Shown here: piece after piece, positions 9,181 through 18,739 of the stretch
Layout: every line of letters begins with the position of its first letter
Numbering within the stretch: the stretch's first letter is position 1
Notes under the pieces: model-generated
Database searches by the model: none
Seen by the model: only the letters and a program-made list of their open reading frames with translations
What the model was told of the DNA's origin: nothing
Program-made: the position numbers and the translations under genes
Origin: Dyadobacter bucti
Lineage (GTDB): Bacteria; Bacteroidota; Bacteroidia; Cytophagales; Spirosomataceae
Assembly: GCF_005869225.1 (NCBI RefSeq)
Contig: NZ_SWFP01000003.1
Coordinates: 857,895-921,894 of the forward strand
DNA: 64,000 bases
Direction of reading: 5' to 3'

Positions 9181-9211
9181 AACAGCCGTGATATTTCTAC
9201 CACGGCTGATT
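9181..9211 (-). terminator. Terminator downstream of rho
   Basis: On the minus strand CAGCCGTGG and CCACGGCTG-type arms (AGCCGTG / CACGGCT) form a hairpin followed by TTTTGGTTTT, directly after the rho stop codon. Confidence 0.65.
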
Positions 9212-9214
9212 CAT

Positions 9215-10993
9215 TTATCGGTTCATTGAAATCAGAAATTCTTCATTATTTCGGGTGCCCTTCATGTGTTCCAAAAGGAAATCCATGGATTCCATTGCGT
9301 TCATGTCCGACATGTGCTTGCGAAGTATCCATACCTTTTTAAGGGTTTCTTTATCGAGCAGCAGGTCTTCACGACGTGTACCTGATGCCATTACATCGAT
9401 GGCAGGGAATACGCGTTTATTGGAAAGCTTTCTGTCGAGTTGTAATTCCATGTTGCCGGTACCTTTGAATTCCTCAAAGATTACCTCGTCCATTTTGGAA
9501 CCTGTATCGATCAGTGCAGTGGCTATGATAGTAAGAGAACCGCCATGTTCAACATTTCTGGCTGCTCCGAAGAAGCGTTTTGGTTTGTGCAATGCATTCG
9601 CGTCCACACCACCGGAAAGGATCTTACCGGAAGACGGAACTACTGTATTGTAAGCACGGGCAAGACGGGTGATAGAATCGAGAAGTATAACTACATCATG
9701 GCCGCATTCCACCATTCTTTTTGCCTTTTCAAGAACGATACTGGCAACTTTTACGTGACGGTCGGCCTGTTCATCAAAGGTTGAGGCAATTACTTCTGCG
9801 CGAACGCTGCGTTGCATATCGGTAACTTCCTCCGGACGTTCGTCTATCAAAAGGATCAGAAGGAAAACTTCCGGGTGATTTCTGGTGATCGCATTTGCAA
9901 TTTCTTTAAGCAAAACAGTCTTACCAGTTTTCGGCTGTGCAACGATCATCCCACGCTGACCTTTTCCGATCGGAGCAAAAAGATCCAGAATCCTGGTTGA
10001 ATACTGATCCGGCCGCGAGCTTAGTCTAAGACATTCATCCGGGAAAAGCGGTGTGAGATATTCAAAAGGGATACGGTCACGAATTTCCTCAGTGGTTTTT
10101 CCATTAACCGTTTCAACTCTTAGCAGCGCAAAATATTTCTCGCCTTCTTTGGGAGGGCGTATCTGGCCCCTAACCGTATCACCGGTTTTCAGGCCGAAAA
10201 GTTTTATCTGGGAAGGAGATACATAAATATCATCCGGGCTAGCTAGATAATTGTAGTCAGCGGAACGCAGGAATCCGTAACCGCCGTCCTGCATAATTTC
10301 AAGAACCCCCTCGTTGATGATCAGTCCATCAAATTCCCTCACGTAATTGTTGTAATTACGTTTGATCTTCGAGGAAGGATCTTCACGTTGAGAACTAGGC
10401 TGTTGCGGACGTTCTGGGTTATCGTTACTCTGACGTGAAGGTTTTTCTTCTTTAACGGCAGGAGAAATGTCTGAAACTGTTTCAGTTGTTTTATCCTGAA
10501 TTTCTTCGGCAGGTTGGTTTTCAACAGGCTCCGCCGGAATAATAACCTCTTCTTTCCCCAGATCATTTAGCGTGTCGCTATCGGAATCATCGACATCCAG
10601 GTTGTCACTTTCTGAATCAATTTCAGCGACAATTTCGGAGTTTTTATATGAATTTTCGACACGTTGCGATTCACTTCTGGATGGAAGATCGAACAAAGGC
10701 GCAGCAGATGCAACGGGTGCCGGTATATCTTTCTTGCCTTTTGAAGGCGGGCGGTTGCCTATTTGTTTAGCAGAGACAGGCGTGGCTTCAACCGGCCTGC
10801 GGACTCTTTTTTTCTTCGGTTCTTCTGTACCGTTTACAGGTGATTCTGTATTTTGTACAGTTTCTTGGTGGGTCAGAATTCTGTTAATCAATTCTTTCTT
10901 AGGGAGTTTGGCATAATCGGGTACGCCAAGGCCGCCTGCTATTTCTTTTAGCTCTGATAGAAGCTTAATGTTCAATTCATCAATTGTAGGCAT
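9215..10993 (-). CDS. rho: Transcription termination factor Rho
   Basis: Hexameric RNA-dependent helicase that terminates transcription. The 592-residue chain has an N-terminal SAP-like Rho_N helix domain ([20 protein letters not shown]), then about 170 residues of acidic, low-complexity insert ([20 protein letters not shown]), a cold-shock RNA-binding domain ([20 protein letters not shown]) and the RecA-like motor with Walker [12 protein letters not shown], Walker [17 protein letters not shown] and the [22 protein letters not shown]-loop region. The insert makes it much longer than E. coli Rho (419 residues); such inserts are typical of Bacteroidota and Actinobacteria. A 513-bp leader separates it from the divergent coaX. 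Confidence 0.97.
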   Translation of the reverse strand: MPTIDELNIKLLSELKEIAGGLGVPDYAKLPKKELINRILTHQETVQNTESPVNGTEEPKKKRVRRPVEATPVSAKQIGNRPPSKGKKDIPAPVASAAPLFDLPSRSESQRVENSYKNSEIVAEIDSESDNLDVDDSDSDTLNDLGKEEVIIPAEPVENQPAEEIQDKTTETVSDISPAVKEEKPSRQSNDNPERPQQPSSQREDPSSKIKRNYNNYVREFDGLIINEGVLEIMQDGGYGFLRSADYNYLASPDDIYVSPSQIKLFGLKTGDTVRGQIRPPKEGEKYFALLRVETVNGKTTEEIRDRIPFEYLTPLFPDECLRLSSRPDQYSTRILDLFAPIGKGQRGMIVAQPKTGKTVLLKEIANAITRNHPEVFLLILLIDERPEEVTDMQRSVRAEVIASTFDEQADRHVKVASIVLEKAKRMVECGHDVVILLDSITRLARAYNTVVPSSGKILSGGVDANALHKPKRFFGAARNVEHGGSLTIIATALIDTGSKMDEVIFEEFKGTGNMELQLDRKLSNKRVFPAIDVMASGTRREDLLLDKETLKKVWILRKHMSDMNAMESMDFLLEHMKGTRNNEEFLISMNR

Positions 10994-11506
10994 ATAGAAA
11001 AAGGAAAGTAAAGTAACACTTTACCAAATGGAAATTATGTTTTTGAGAATTTAATTGGGTAAGTCCGAGAAGTATGTCCCGCGGTCACGTGATGGTCATT
11101 GATGTCAGAATAAATATTTCTGTAAAAGTCTATGTGACGACTTTACAAACTGGAAAACTCGCTGAATTAAAAGTGAAAAGTTTGTAAATTTTAATACTGA
11201 TAGAAGTACGGACAATAAATCTGCAAGATTTTTTAAACCTCGATAACGTTGAGAGTTATCGCGAGATGGAATTTGGATTTATAAGTCGATACCGGACTTA
11301 GTGAAACGAAGGTAAACATAGAAATTTTTATTTCCAAATGTTTCGTCACAAAAGTGGCTAATTCAGCATTTAAGCGGTCATACCCGGCTTAAAGTGCCCG
11401 TTTTGAACGTTGAATTTTTATCTGTTAATGAATAATTTACAGGGCTGTCATCGTGTTTGTGTCCGCACTAGTTTTTATGGACATAAAGTAAGACTTTTGT
11501 AGCATT
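10994..11506. other. Divergent rho/coaX intergenic region
   Basis: About 510 bp without a convincing gene. It must hold the promoters of rho (minus) and coaX (plus). An imperfect hairpin lies at 11239-11265 (CTCGATAAC / GTTATCGCGAG), inside what would be the long rho leader. Rho leaders are autoregulated in other bacteria (established); whether this hairpin takes part is inference. No tRNA or repeat is visible. Confidence 0.5.
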
Positions 11507-12229
11507 ATGAACGTTGTTGTTGATTCAGGGAATACATTTTCGAAGGTTGGATGGTTCCAAGGAGAAAAACTTATACGCTATACGAAGGGGCTTGGTTTTG
11601 AAGAACTCGTACAGGCTATACGTGCCGATGTCCCGCAGAATGTATTCTTTTCATCCGTTGGAATGGATTCTCAGGAATTTAAAAATGCGCTGGATCTGCC
11701 AGTCAATGTCTGGAATTTATCGCCGGATACGCGACTCCCGATTCATAAAAATTACGATACTCCCGATACACTTGGCGCAGACCGAATTGCTGCATCAGTA
11801 GGTGCTAATTTTCTATATCCCGGTGAAGATGTGGTAGTTGTGGACATGGGCACGTGTATCACATATGACCTGATCGACAGCTCGGCGACTTTTCAGGGCG
11901 GACTTATTTCTCCGGGGGTAAGAATGCGATTCAAAGCGATGCACTCCTTCACTAAAAGGCTTCCCATGGTTGACCCGGAAAAAGATCCTGTTTTGGTAGG
12001 CAAAAGTACGCGGCAAGCCATGCAAAGCGGAGTCATGAACGGCGTGTTGGCGGAGATGGAAGGAATAATTGAAAAGTACCGGCACAAATCGCCCGATTTG
12101 CGCGTAGTATTATGTGGCGGCGATGTTGCTTTTTTTGAAAGTAGCCTGAAACCACCCATCTTTGTGGTTCCGGAATTGGTTTTAATAGGATTGAACAGAA
12201 TTTTAACATATAATGTCTCTTTACAGTAG
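11507..12229 (+). CDS. coaX: Type III pantothenate kinase
   Basis: Phosphorylates pantothenate in the first step of coenzyme A synthesis; the window also holds coaBC for the next steps. This 240-residue ASKHA-fold kinase shows phosphate-1 VVDSGNTFSKVGWF, the substrate-site region DTLGADRIAAS, phosphate-2 VVVDMGTCITYDLID and GGLISPGVRMRFKAMHSFT, then CGGDVAFF. Length and motifs are typical of CoaX. Its end overlaps the following outer-membrane protein start by 17 bp, so the two are translationally coupled. Confidence 0.95.
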   Translation: MNVVVDSGNTFSKVGWFQGEKLIRYTKGLGFEELVQAIRADVPQNVFFSSVGMDSQEFKNALDLPVNVWNLSPDTRLPIHKNYDTPDTLGADRIAASVGANFLYPGEDVVVVDMGTCITYDLIDSSATFQGGLISPGVRMRFKAMHSFTKRLPMVDPEKDPVLVGKSTRQAMQSGVMNGVLAEMEGIIEKYRHKSPDLRVVLCGGDVAFFESSLKPPIFVVPELVLIGLNRILTYNVSLQ

Positions 12230-13580
12230 AATAGGAATACTTACTTTGGCAATTACACTCGGTTGGAGTTGTTCAGACCTTACATCAAAGTTAAATGCCC
12301 AGGGTTTAGGCAATTCACCGTATTCGTCTCTCGGCATGGGAGAATTTTATGGAGATGCATATTCCGATAATGCTGGAATGGGACAGTCTGGAGTTAGTAC
12401 CAGCACCGGCTTTCAAATAAACAACCTCAATCCGGCACTCTGGGTTCGTAACAGGTTTACTACACTTGATATTGGCCTAATAGGACAGTATAAAGAGATC
12501 GTTTCGGGTGCGAAGAAACAGGGAAATGCAGGTGGAAACCTCGCTTATGTTGCATTATCGTTTCCCATCAGTCCCAAATGGGCACTGGGTATCAGCTTGA
12601 AACCCTACACATTTGTTGACTATGAAAATACGTCGAGCCGTAATGTATCCGGCGCGCCGGATATTAATGACTACATCAAAAACTATGCAACTAGCGGCAC
12701 TGTTACCCCAGATCTACCGCCAGGCCCGGGAGTTATAGATGCTCAGTACGTTGTGTCAGGAAAAGGCGGAATCAATAAAGCCTCTATCACCAATTCTTTC
12801 CAGATAGGGAAATATCTGAGCGTAGGACTTGAAACTTCGTATTTCTTTGGTAATGTACGCAAAGCATCAGAAGTTTCCCTGGGCATTCCGGGAGCGAATT
12901 ATGTGGTAAGTTTGAATGAACGCTCTACTTATTCCGATATCGCATTCCGTGGAGGAGCCGCATTGCGAATCCCGATCAAAAAGGATAACAAGCTGAACCT
13001 GAACCTAGGCGGTACCTACAGTTTCAGTACAACAATAAATGCTACCCAAACTACGTCTTTCGAGCTTACTCAAAGCGGTTTTAACGTTGTCGACCCAGAT
13101 ACTTTACAGAATAATCTGAGTGGCGGATTGAAAATCCCGGAACAGTTCCAGGTCGGTGCCAGTCTTGAATGGCCGTTTAAGATGATTGTTTCGGTTGACT
13201 ATAACCATCAATCTTGGTCAAATTACCGGAATTTTTCTAATTCAAATGACAATCTGAAGGATGTTGGCAGGTTCAATGTCGGGCTGGAATATTTGCCTCG
13301 TTTTTCTTCTTTGAATTATTTTGACCTTGTAAGGTACCGCATCGGTTTCAGTCATGGTAAAACCCCCTATACCATCGGGAAAAATGATGTTAATGATACC
13401 AATGTAAGTATAGGTTTCACTTTCCCCATGGGCCGCGGTTATCAAAACTTTTTGTCGCTGGCCCTCGTAGGCGGACAACGCGGCAATACAGGCGCAGGAA
13501 TGATCAGAGAAAGGTACGGACGTGCAGTTTTGGGTATTACTCTTCTTGACAGATGGTTCGTAAAACAAAAAATAGATTAA
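12213..13580 (+). CDS. Outer-membrane beta-barrel protein (FadL-like fold)
   Basis: A 455-residue protein with an N-terminal signal (IGILTLAITLGWSCSDL; a lipobox-like LGWSC may or may not be used) and a long beta-strand-rich body beginning GLGNSPYSSLGMGEF with an NNLNPALWV segment. N-terminal NPA motifs followed by barrel strands recall the FadL/OmpP1 transport family and related Bacteroidota barrels. It overlaps coaX and precedes lptC, an order seen in Bacteroidota (family knowledge, not checked). Substrate unknown. Confidence 0.75.
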   Translation: MSLYSRIGILTLAITLGWSCSDLTSKLNAQGLGNSPYSSLGMGEFYGDAYSDNAGMGQSGVSTSTGFQINNLNPALWVRNRFTTLDIGLIGQYKEIVSGAKKQGNAGGNLAYVALSFPISPKWALGISLKPYTFVDYENTSSRNVSGAPDINDYIKNYATSGTVTPDLPPGPGVIDAQYVVSGKGGINKASITNSFQIGKYLSVGLETSYFFGNVRKASEVSLGIPGANYVVSLNERSTYSDIAFRGGAALRIPIKKDNKLNLNLGGTYSFSTTINATQTTSFELTQSGFNVVDPDTLQNNLSGGLKIPEQFQVGASLEWPFKMIVSVDYNHQSWSNYRNFSNSNDNLKDVGRFNVGLEYLPRFSSLNYFDLVRYRIGFSHGKTPYTIGKNDVNDTNVSIGFTFPMGRGYQNFLSLALVGGQRGNTGAGMIRERYGRAVLGITLLDRWFVKQKID

Positions 13581-13600
13581 TAGAATTGGTCTTAGGAACT

Positions 13601-14152
13601 ATGCCAAAAGGAGATAAATTTTTATCTCCTTTTTATCTTATAGTACTACTAGGTTTGCTTTTTTGGGCCTGCGAAGGTAAAAAGAACAAATTGGGGGCAC
13701 TTTACACTGGACCACTGGAGATTGTTAATCAAGTTGAAGTTAAGTACAGTGAACAGGGGAAGCTTAAAGTATTGATGAAGACCCCAAAATCGTTGCGGTA
13801 TCAAAATGAAACCAAAGTATTTCCAGATACTATCAACATCAGCTTTTTTGATTCATTAGGTACGGTTGTAACACGTCTGCGGTCCGATTCAGGTCGATAT
13901 GATCAGAATTTGGATGTGTATATCGTGAAGGGGAATGTACGGGTTGTGAAGTCTGTTACCGATGAAGTGCTGACTACAACTGAATTAAGCTGGAGTCCAA
14001 GGACGCGAAAAGTATTTACAGAAAAGCCCCTGTCTGTCATAAATAAGCGAACATCCGAAGTGACTAATGCGATTGGTATGGATGCCGAACAGGACTTCAC
14101 GAGGATCAAATTCAGGAAAGCTACAGGCATTTACAAGTTTACAGGCCCTTAA
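13601..14152 (+). CDS. lptC: LPS export protein LptC
   Basis: Periplasmic, membrane-tethered bridge component that passes lipopolysaccharide from LptB2FG to LptA. The 183-residue form starts MPKGDKFLSPF and has a hydrophobic segment with a lipobox (LLGLLFWAC), then an OstA-like beta-jellyroll: YSEQGKLKVLMKTPKSLRY, INISFFDSLGTVVTRLRSD, YIVKGNVRVV and FRKATGIYKF. I prefer the ATG at 13601 to the one at 13553, which would overlap the upstream gene and precede the signal with a charged extension. An OstA-like protein is also encoded at 22262-23869. Confidence 0.85.
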   Translation: MPKGDKFLSPFYLIVLLGLLFWACEGKKNKLGALYTGPLEIVNQVEVKYSEQGKLKVLMKTPKSLRYQNETKVFPDTINISFFDSLGTVVTRLRSDSGRYDQNLDVYIVKGNVRVVKSVTDEVLTTTELSWSPRTRKVFTEKPLSVINKRTSEVTNAIGMDAEQDFTRIKFRKATGIYKFTGP

Positions 14153-14589
14153 TTCGGCGCGCAATCTTTCAGCGATTTTTCAACGAATTCAATTGAAGTG
14201 AATACGCTGTCCTTACCCCATTTTATATTCAGGTAGGTCACTATTTCGGCAATTTCCAGGTCTTTCAGCTTTGGGTTAGGGGGCATGGGCCTGCTGAATT
14301 CTTTTCCATTTACCATGATCGTATCGCTCATACCATTTTTAATAATGCATGCAAGGCGGGACTTCTCTGTTAACTGCCCGGAGCCGACGAGAGGCGGATA
14401 AAGACCTGACATTCCTTTTCCATCAGTCTGGTGGCAGTTGGAACAATAAGTTGTATACAACTGGTATCCCTCTGCAAAATATTGTTCACTCTTCAGTTCC
14501 TGCGAGCTTTGGCATGCATCATTGAGCAACCCCAGAACAAGCAATGCGCCAGCTGGTCTGATCATTCGAAAAACCTCTGTAAAATGCAT
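14149..14589 (-). CDS. c-type cytochrome, probable lipoprotein
   Basis: A 146-residue mono-haem protein with CSNCH haem-binding motif (LYTTYCSNCHQTDGKG), distal Met in the PMPPNPKL loop and C-terminal helix ATTYLNIKWG-type (IAEIVTYLNIKWGKD). The N-terminus has a hydrophobic stretch ending in NDAC, a likely lipobox. The start codon overlaps the SCO1-family stop (TAATG), so translation is coupled. In Bacteroidota such small cytochromes next to SCO proteins serve respiratory electron transfer or oxidase assembly (inference from context). Confidence 0.88.
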   Translation of the reverse strand: MHFTEVFRMIRPAGALLVLGLLNDACQSSQELKSEQYFAEGYQLYTTYCSNCHQTDGKGMSGLYPPLVGSGQLTEKSRLACIIKNGMSDTIMVNGKEFSRPMPPNPKLKDLEIAEIVTYLNIKWGKDSVFTSIEFVEKSLKDCAPN

Positions 14590-15251
14590 TATTTCTTATA
14601 TTCTTCCAGGAGGGTCGTAATATCTTTCAGCAGCTTTTGTGTTCCTTCGTCGGTAGTCCCATCATACATTCCACGCACATGTTTCTCCTTATCAACCAGA
14701 ATGAACGCACCACTATGAATGTAACCTCCTTCAGCTGACTTGTCCTCCTTCGCAGTTGACATGTAATTCTTCTGCCCGATCTCGTAGATCTTGTCTTTTG
14801 GGCCGGTCACAAACTGCCATTGTTTTCCCTCAACGCCCAGATCTTCCGCGTATTTGTGTAGTACTTGAGGTGTATCATGTTCTGGGTCAATCGTATGCGA
14901 AATAATCATTACATCAGGATTTGCTTTAATTTCTTTAAATACCTTAAGCATCTGACGCTTCATCACGGGGCAAATGGTAGGGCAGGAGGTAAAGAAAAAG
15001 TCTGAGACGTAAATTTTTCCTTCAACGATTTTTTCAGTTATGGTATCCGAGTCCTGATTTACAAATGTGAAAGGAGGTATTACATTATAAATAGTATCAA
15101 CTATTTCTTTGCCATCGACTGTTTTGGTAACCCAGTCACGCTCCCCCAAGATCGGAAGTTTGTTGTTTTCACTGCCACAGCTGAAAATCGCGGACAATGT
15201 AAATAAAGATGCTATAAAATTTATGCAAATATTTTTTTGAATCAATCTCAT
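14589..15251 (-). CDS. SCO1/SenC-family copper/thiol protein
   Basis: A 220-residue thioredoxin-fold lipoprotein (signal ending SAIFSC). The copper- or disulfide-active motif is intact: FFTSCPTICPVMKRQML (CxxxC), with a later His in the YIHSGAFILVD strand as the third copper ligand. SCO proteins deliver copper to or reduce the CuA site of cytochrome c oxidase (family knowledge). It sits between a coiled-coil lipoprotein (6 bp upstream) and a cytochrome c (overlapping), forming a respiratory assembly operon. Confidence 0.93.
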   Translation of the reverse strand: MRLIQKNICINFIASLFTLSAIFSCGSENNKLPILGERDWVTKTVDGKEIVDTIYNVIPPFTFVNQDSDTITEKIVEGKIYVSDFFFTSCPTICPVMKRQMLKVFKEIKANPDVMIISHTIDPEHDTPQVLHKYAEDLGVEGKQWQFVTGPKDKIYEIGQKNYMSTAKEDKSAEGGYIHSGAFILVDKEKHVRGMYDGTTDEGTQKLLKDITTLLEEYKK

Positions 15252-15256
15252 TACTA

Positions 15257-15691
15257 TTATTCTAAAAATGTTTTGGTTTCCTCGATCGCCTTTACTGTTT
15301 GCTGTTTAACCAGGAGTATTTTTTCTTTTTGCTGTTCAAAATATAGAACGGCTGCCTCAGGGTTCAATTTTTTGGCTGAATCCCCACGGTAAGCATGCAT
15401 CCAGTCCATCATCAATTTGTCAGATTCATTAAGCCTTTGGTTTAAATCAACAGCCTTGATACGTGCCTCGGCAGTAGTGTTGCTGCTTACACCCTCATTT
15501 TGCAAGCTATCCATAGTCTGGATTTTTTCGGACAACTGCGATTTTAGCGACATGATATCGTCCATTTGCGGCATAACCTCATCGTGAATCGCAAGGACTT
15601 CAGTTTCAAGCTCCTGTACTTTATCTGCTTTTTTATCACAGGAGGCGAAGCCAGCCAGAATGGCGACAAGCATTATTAAATTCTTCATCAT
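15257..15691 (-). CDS. Small coiled-coil lipoprotein
   Basis: A 144-residue lipoprotein with lipobox GFASC (Cys19) and otherwise almost entirely helical, heptad-rich sequence (KVQELETEVLAIHDEVMPQM; QQKEKILLVKQQTVKAIEE). Related Bacteroidota proteins are annotated only as viral A-type inclusion-like or hypothetical. It is the first gene of the operon with SCO1 and cytochrome c and so may help in electron-transport assembly; that is inferred from position only. Confidence 0.7.
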   Translation of the reverse strand: MMKNLIMLVAILAGFASCDKKADKVQELETEVLAIHDEVMPQMDDIMSLKSQLSEKIQTMDSLQNEGVSSNTTAEARIKAVDLNQRLNESDKLMMDWMHAYRGDSAKKLNPEAAVLYFEQQKEKILLVKQQTVKAIEETKTFLE

Positions 15692-15730
15692 GATATAAGG
15701 GTTATGTGAGAGATAAGCTAAGATTTCCGA

Positions 15731-17386
15731 CTATTCTTTCAGGATCATTTCCCTGGCATTCAGCAGGACAGACTCCGAAGGGTTGTGTCCTCCTATCATT
15801 TGTGCAATTTCCTGGACACGTTCATCCACCGTCAATTTTTTGACCTTGCTGACCGTTTTATCAGAGGAGTGGTCTTTATAAACGAAGTAATGCGCATTAC
15901 CGCTGCTGGCAATCTGGTGTAAATGTGTAATCGCAATAATCTGGTGATTGTGTGCCATATTCTGCATCATTTTTCCCATTTTCTTTGCGATCTCGCCGGA
16001 AACGCCCGTGTCAATTTCATCAAAAATGATCGTAGGAAGTTTCTTTTTGTCAGCAAGAATATATTTGATAACCATCATCAATCTTGAAAACTCTCCTCCC
16101 GAGGCTACCTGTTTCAGCTCCTGGGGTACAATTCCCTTGTTTCCGCTGAAAAGAAAAACAACAGAATCGCTGCCATTTGGCGAGGGAGGAATTTCGCTGA
16201 TCTGAATAGAAATGCTCGCGTTAGGAATACCCAGTTCGACAAGTCTTTCCAAAATAAGGGATTCAATCGCCTTAGTAACTTTTTGACGGCTTGAAGAAAG
16301 GCTTTTGGCACTTTTCAGCATTGCTTCTCTGGCTTGTGCAGTCTTTCTTTCCGCCTTCAAAAGATCCTCGTCAAAGTTTAATACCGTATTTAATTTGTTC
16401 TGTAAATTTTGCTCAATTTCAAGAAGTTGGTCAATAGTGGAAACCTGATGTTTTTTTAGCAAAGAATAGATGAGATCCAGGCGTTCTTGCACCAGGTCGG
16501 TGCGATTTTTATCAACTTCAATAGATCCGTTCACCTGTTCAATTTCTTCCGCAAGGTCTCTGAGTTCAATCAGCGTACTTTGAGCCCGCTGACGGAGGGA
16601 ATCATAAGCCGGCACAAGCCTCGCCGCCTGTGATAAGGAATTAATAGAACCTTTCAAAAATTCAAGTACCGAATTCTCCGGATTATCAAGATATGCGTGG
16701 GCGAGTTGAAGCTTTTCTTTGATTTCGACAGCATTTTCCAGAATCGTGAGCTCCTGTTCCAGCTTATCCTGTTCGTCCGAAACAAGTGCCGCGTTACTTA
16801 ATTCCTGATGCAGGAATTGGTCGTAATCGAATTCTTTGCGTAGCTGCGCGGCCTCACTTTTAAGATCATCAAGATATTTTAATTCGGACCGGTAGGTTTG
16901 ATAATCAGATATGTACGATTTAAGTAAGTCCAAGTTTCCGGCAAAAGAATCGACGACCTGTAACTGAAAATCGTTGTTTCCCAGCATAATCGAATCATGC
17001 TGCGAATGAATGTCCAGCAGCTGGCCTCCGATTCTCTTTAAGGTATCAAGATTAACAGGTGTATCGTTGATGAAAGCCCGCGACTTCCCAGAAACAGAAA
17101 TTTCCCTTCTGATGATACAATCATCGGAAAAATCCAGATTTTCTTCTTCAAAATTGGGACGGAGATCATAGCCGGACAGATTGAAACTACCTTCAATCAC
17201 GCATTTTTCACTGGTGTCGTAAAGGGACTTCACGTCGGCGCGATTACCTAGGAGTAACCCGATAGCACCAAGCATAATTGACTTTCCTGCGCCAGTTTCA
17301 CCGGTTATGATATTCAATCCGGGATCGGGAGACATTTCCAGTTGCTTGATCAGAGCATAATTTTTTATAAGCAAATTAGAAAGCAT
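15731..17386 (-). CDS. recN: DNA repair protein RecN
   Basis: SMC-like ATPase that holds sister chromatids and DNA ends during double-strand break repair. The 551-residue chain begins MLSNLLIKNYALIKQLEM and has Walker A ITGETGAGKSIMLGAIG, a central coiled coil (residues ~150-380) and C-terminal signature QVASGGEFSRLMMVIKY with Walker B PTIIFDEIDTGVSGEIAKKM. Length is typical. It lies at the end of the bamD-rpoZ-coaBC-porD run on the minus strand. Confidence 0.96.
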   Translation of the reverse strand: MLSNLLIKNYALIKQLEMSPDPGLNIITGETGAGKSIMLGAIGLLLGNRADVKSLYDTSEKCVIEGSFNLSGYDLRPNFEEENLDFSDDCIIRREISVSGKSRAFINDTPVNLDTLKRIGGQLLDIHSQHDSIMLGNNDFQLQVVDSFAGNLDLLKSYISDYQTYRSELKYLDDLKSEAAQLRKEFDYDQFLHQELSNAALVSDEQDKLEQELTILENAVEIKEKLQLAHAYLDNPENSVLEFLKGSINSLSQAARLVPAYDSLRQRAQSTLIELRDLAEEIEQVNGSIEVDKNRTDLVQERLDLIYSLLKKHQVSTIDQLLEIEQNLQNKLNTVLNFDEDLLKAERKTAQAREAMLKSAKSLSSSRQKVTKAIESLILERLVELGIPNASISIQISEIPPSPNGSDSVVFLFSGNKGIVPQELKQVASGGEFSRLMMVIKYILADKKKLPTIIFDEIDTGVSGEIAKKMGKMMQNMAHNHQIIAITHLHQIASSGNAHYFVYKDHSSDKTVSKVKKLTVDERVQEIAQMIGGHNPSESVLLNAREMILKE

Positions 17387-17547
17387 ATCTAATTTAAGCG
17401 GATTACCGGAGACGTTGCAATCATGCCTTTAAGAAGGAAAATCATATTTTTTGTCCCCGATACGAATATAGTTATGATATCTTCAATAAGGAAATATAAC
17501 TCGGCTGGCAGGCCTATTTTAATGAGGCTTAACACTGGTTTTGCTGG

Positions 17548-17763
17548 CTAAGCATCGTAAACTATTTCGAAAAGATCGTTCAAAAGCAGCTGATGTGGAT
17601 GGCTACGGGTATCGAGTAGTACAAGCTGGTCCTCTGTAAAAGAGTGAAGTTTTCCGAAAATAGTGTTTCCATTCTGCATCACCGCGTTAATCTCCAGTTT
17701 CAACAATTTGTCGAGGGACGGATAAATAGCCTGTGAGGTAATGCGGATTAATCTTTTACTCAT
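17548..17763 (-). CDS. Small conserved-looking hypothetical protein
   Basis: Seventy-one residues, MSKRLIRITSQAIYPSLDKL to FEIVYDA, with alternating strands around NGNTIFGKLHSFTEDQLVLL. The pattern recalls a small Sm/SH3-like barrel, but I do not recognise a family. It sits in the same orientation between porD and recN, and codon use looks normal, so I think it is real. Confidence 0.5.
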   Translation of the reverse strand: MSKRLIRITSQAIYPSLDKLLKLEINAVMQNGNTIFGKLHSFTEDQLVLLDTRSHPHQLLLNDLFEIVYDA

Positions 17764-17818
17764 TATTTACGGAGTGGATTGGAGAAGACAATTGGCGGCA
17801 AAACGGGAAATCACCATT

Positions 17819-18739
17819 TTACATCGACAAGCGTTGATAAAGCTGGGTTTTGGTAGGATCCAGACTTACCAGAATATTGTAAGCCTGCGTGCGTTCCTCA
17901 GGTTGAGCTTCAATCATAATCCTGTATAATTCATCCGATTTTGCATCAAAAAATGAATTGATCACCACGCTGGCCGGCCTTAGTTGCGCAACTTCTTTGA
18001 TTGTATTCAGGAAGCCAAGTACACGCGCCTGCGTTTCCTCGGGATTTTGTGTCGCTACATCAAGACCCTGACGGTAATACTGATAAATTCCTTCTCTGAA
18101 AGGTGTAAACTGCTGACTCATCAAATTTTCTATCAGCCAATAACGGTTTCGTGAATCTCCACTCGTATCCCAGCCTTTTTTACTTGGCGAAGAATTCCTT
18201 GCCTGATTAACCAGATTAAAGGCCTTCTGAACGTAGGGAGAACCTCCCAGTTTACTGAAAGAATCGTAATCGAAAATCAATGCTACGTTTGCATAGAACG
18301 CGAGAATGTAGGGTAATTCTTCTGTGTAGCTGTTTTCGTTAAAGTAGAGTTGTGTGCTGGGTAAGTATGTAAATGTGAAATTTTTATCGATATAAGTGAA
18401 CAAAACTGTTTCATAACTCGAATTAAAAACCGGCCTGGACACCACAAGCTGGGCATTTGCTTCATAATTTCCCTGGCTCAAAGACCGGGTAAGATTGACA
18501 TTCAGCTTACATTTTATTTTTTCTTCCTTGGCAAATTCGTCGTTGGTCCAGCGCGTGTTATTCAAAAAATCAGTCATGTAGGTTTGCAGCTGGTTCATAG
18601 ACTGAGGGTCCGTTTTTTGCTGTGCAATGAGCTGCTCATAGTTGAGATTCACTGTGAACTGCAATTCCTGAGCCAGTACTTCGCCTGAAATGCCCAATAC
18701 AGTCACCAGTAAAATCAGTAAAACCCGGTTCTTTTTCAT
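17819..18739 (-). CDS. porD: Type IX secretion system protein PorD (DUF4835)
   Basis: A 306-residue periplasmic protein with a Sec signal (VLLILLVTVLGISGEVLAQE) followed by the DUF4835 body: LQFTVNLNYEQLIAQQKTDP, FLNNTRWTNDEF, FTYIDKNFTFTYLPSTQLYF and the C-terminal LVSLDPTKTQLYQRL. PorD is required for type IX secretion in some Bacteroidota, although its exact function is unclear. It overlaps coaBC by 4 bp, the usual order in this phylum, and a T9SS-targeted protein is encoded nearby at 21465-22088. Confidence 0.88.
   Translation of the reverse strand: MKKNRVLLILLVTVLGISGEVLAQELQFTVNLNYEQLIAQQKTDPQSMNQLQTYMTDFLNNTRWTNDEFAKEEKIKCKLNVNLTRSLSQGNYEANAQLVVSRPVFNSSYETVLFTYIDKNFTFTYLPSTQLYFNENSYTEELPYILAFYANVALIFDYDSFSKLGGSPYVQKAFNLVNQARNSSPSKKGWDTSGDSRNRYWLIENLMSQQFTPFREGIYQYYRQGLDVATQNPEETQARVLGFLNTIKEVAQLRPASVVINSFFDAKSDELYRIMIEAQPEERTQAYNILVSLDPTKTQLYQRLSM

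Noticed and set aside
10572..10916. 114-codon plus-strand frame inside rho
   Set aside because: It is the antisense of the acidic low-complexity insert of Rho; the Ser/Leu-rich composition is an artefact.
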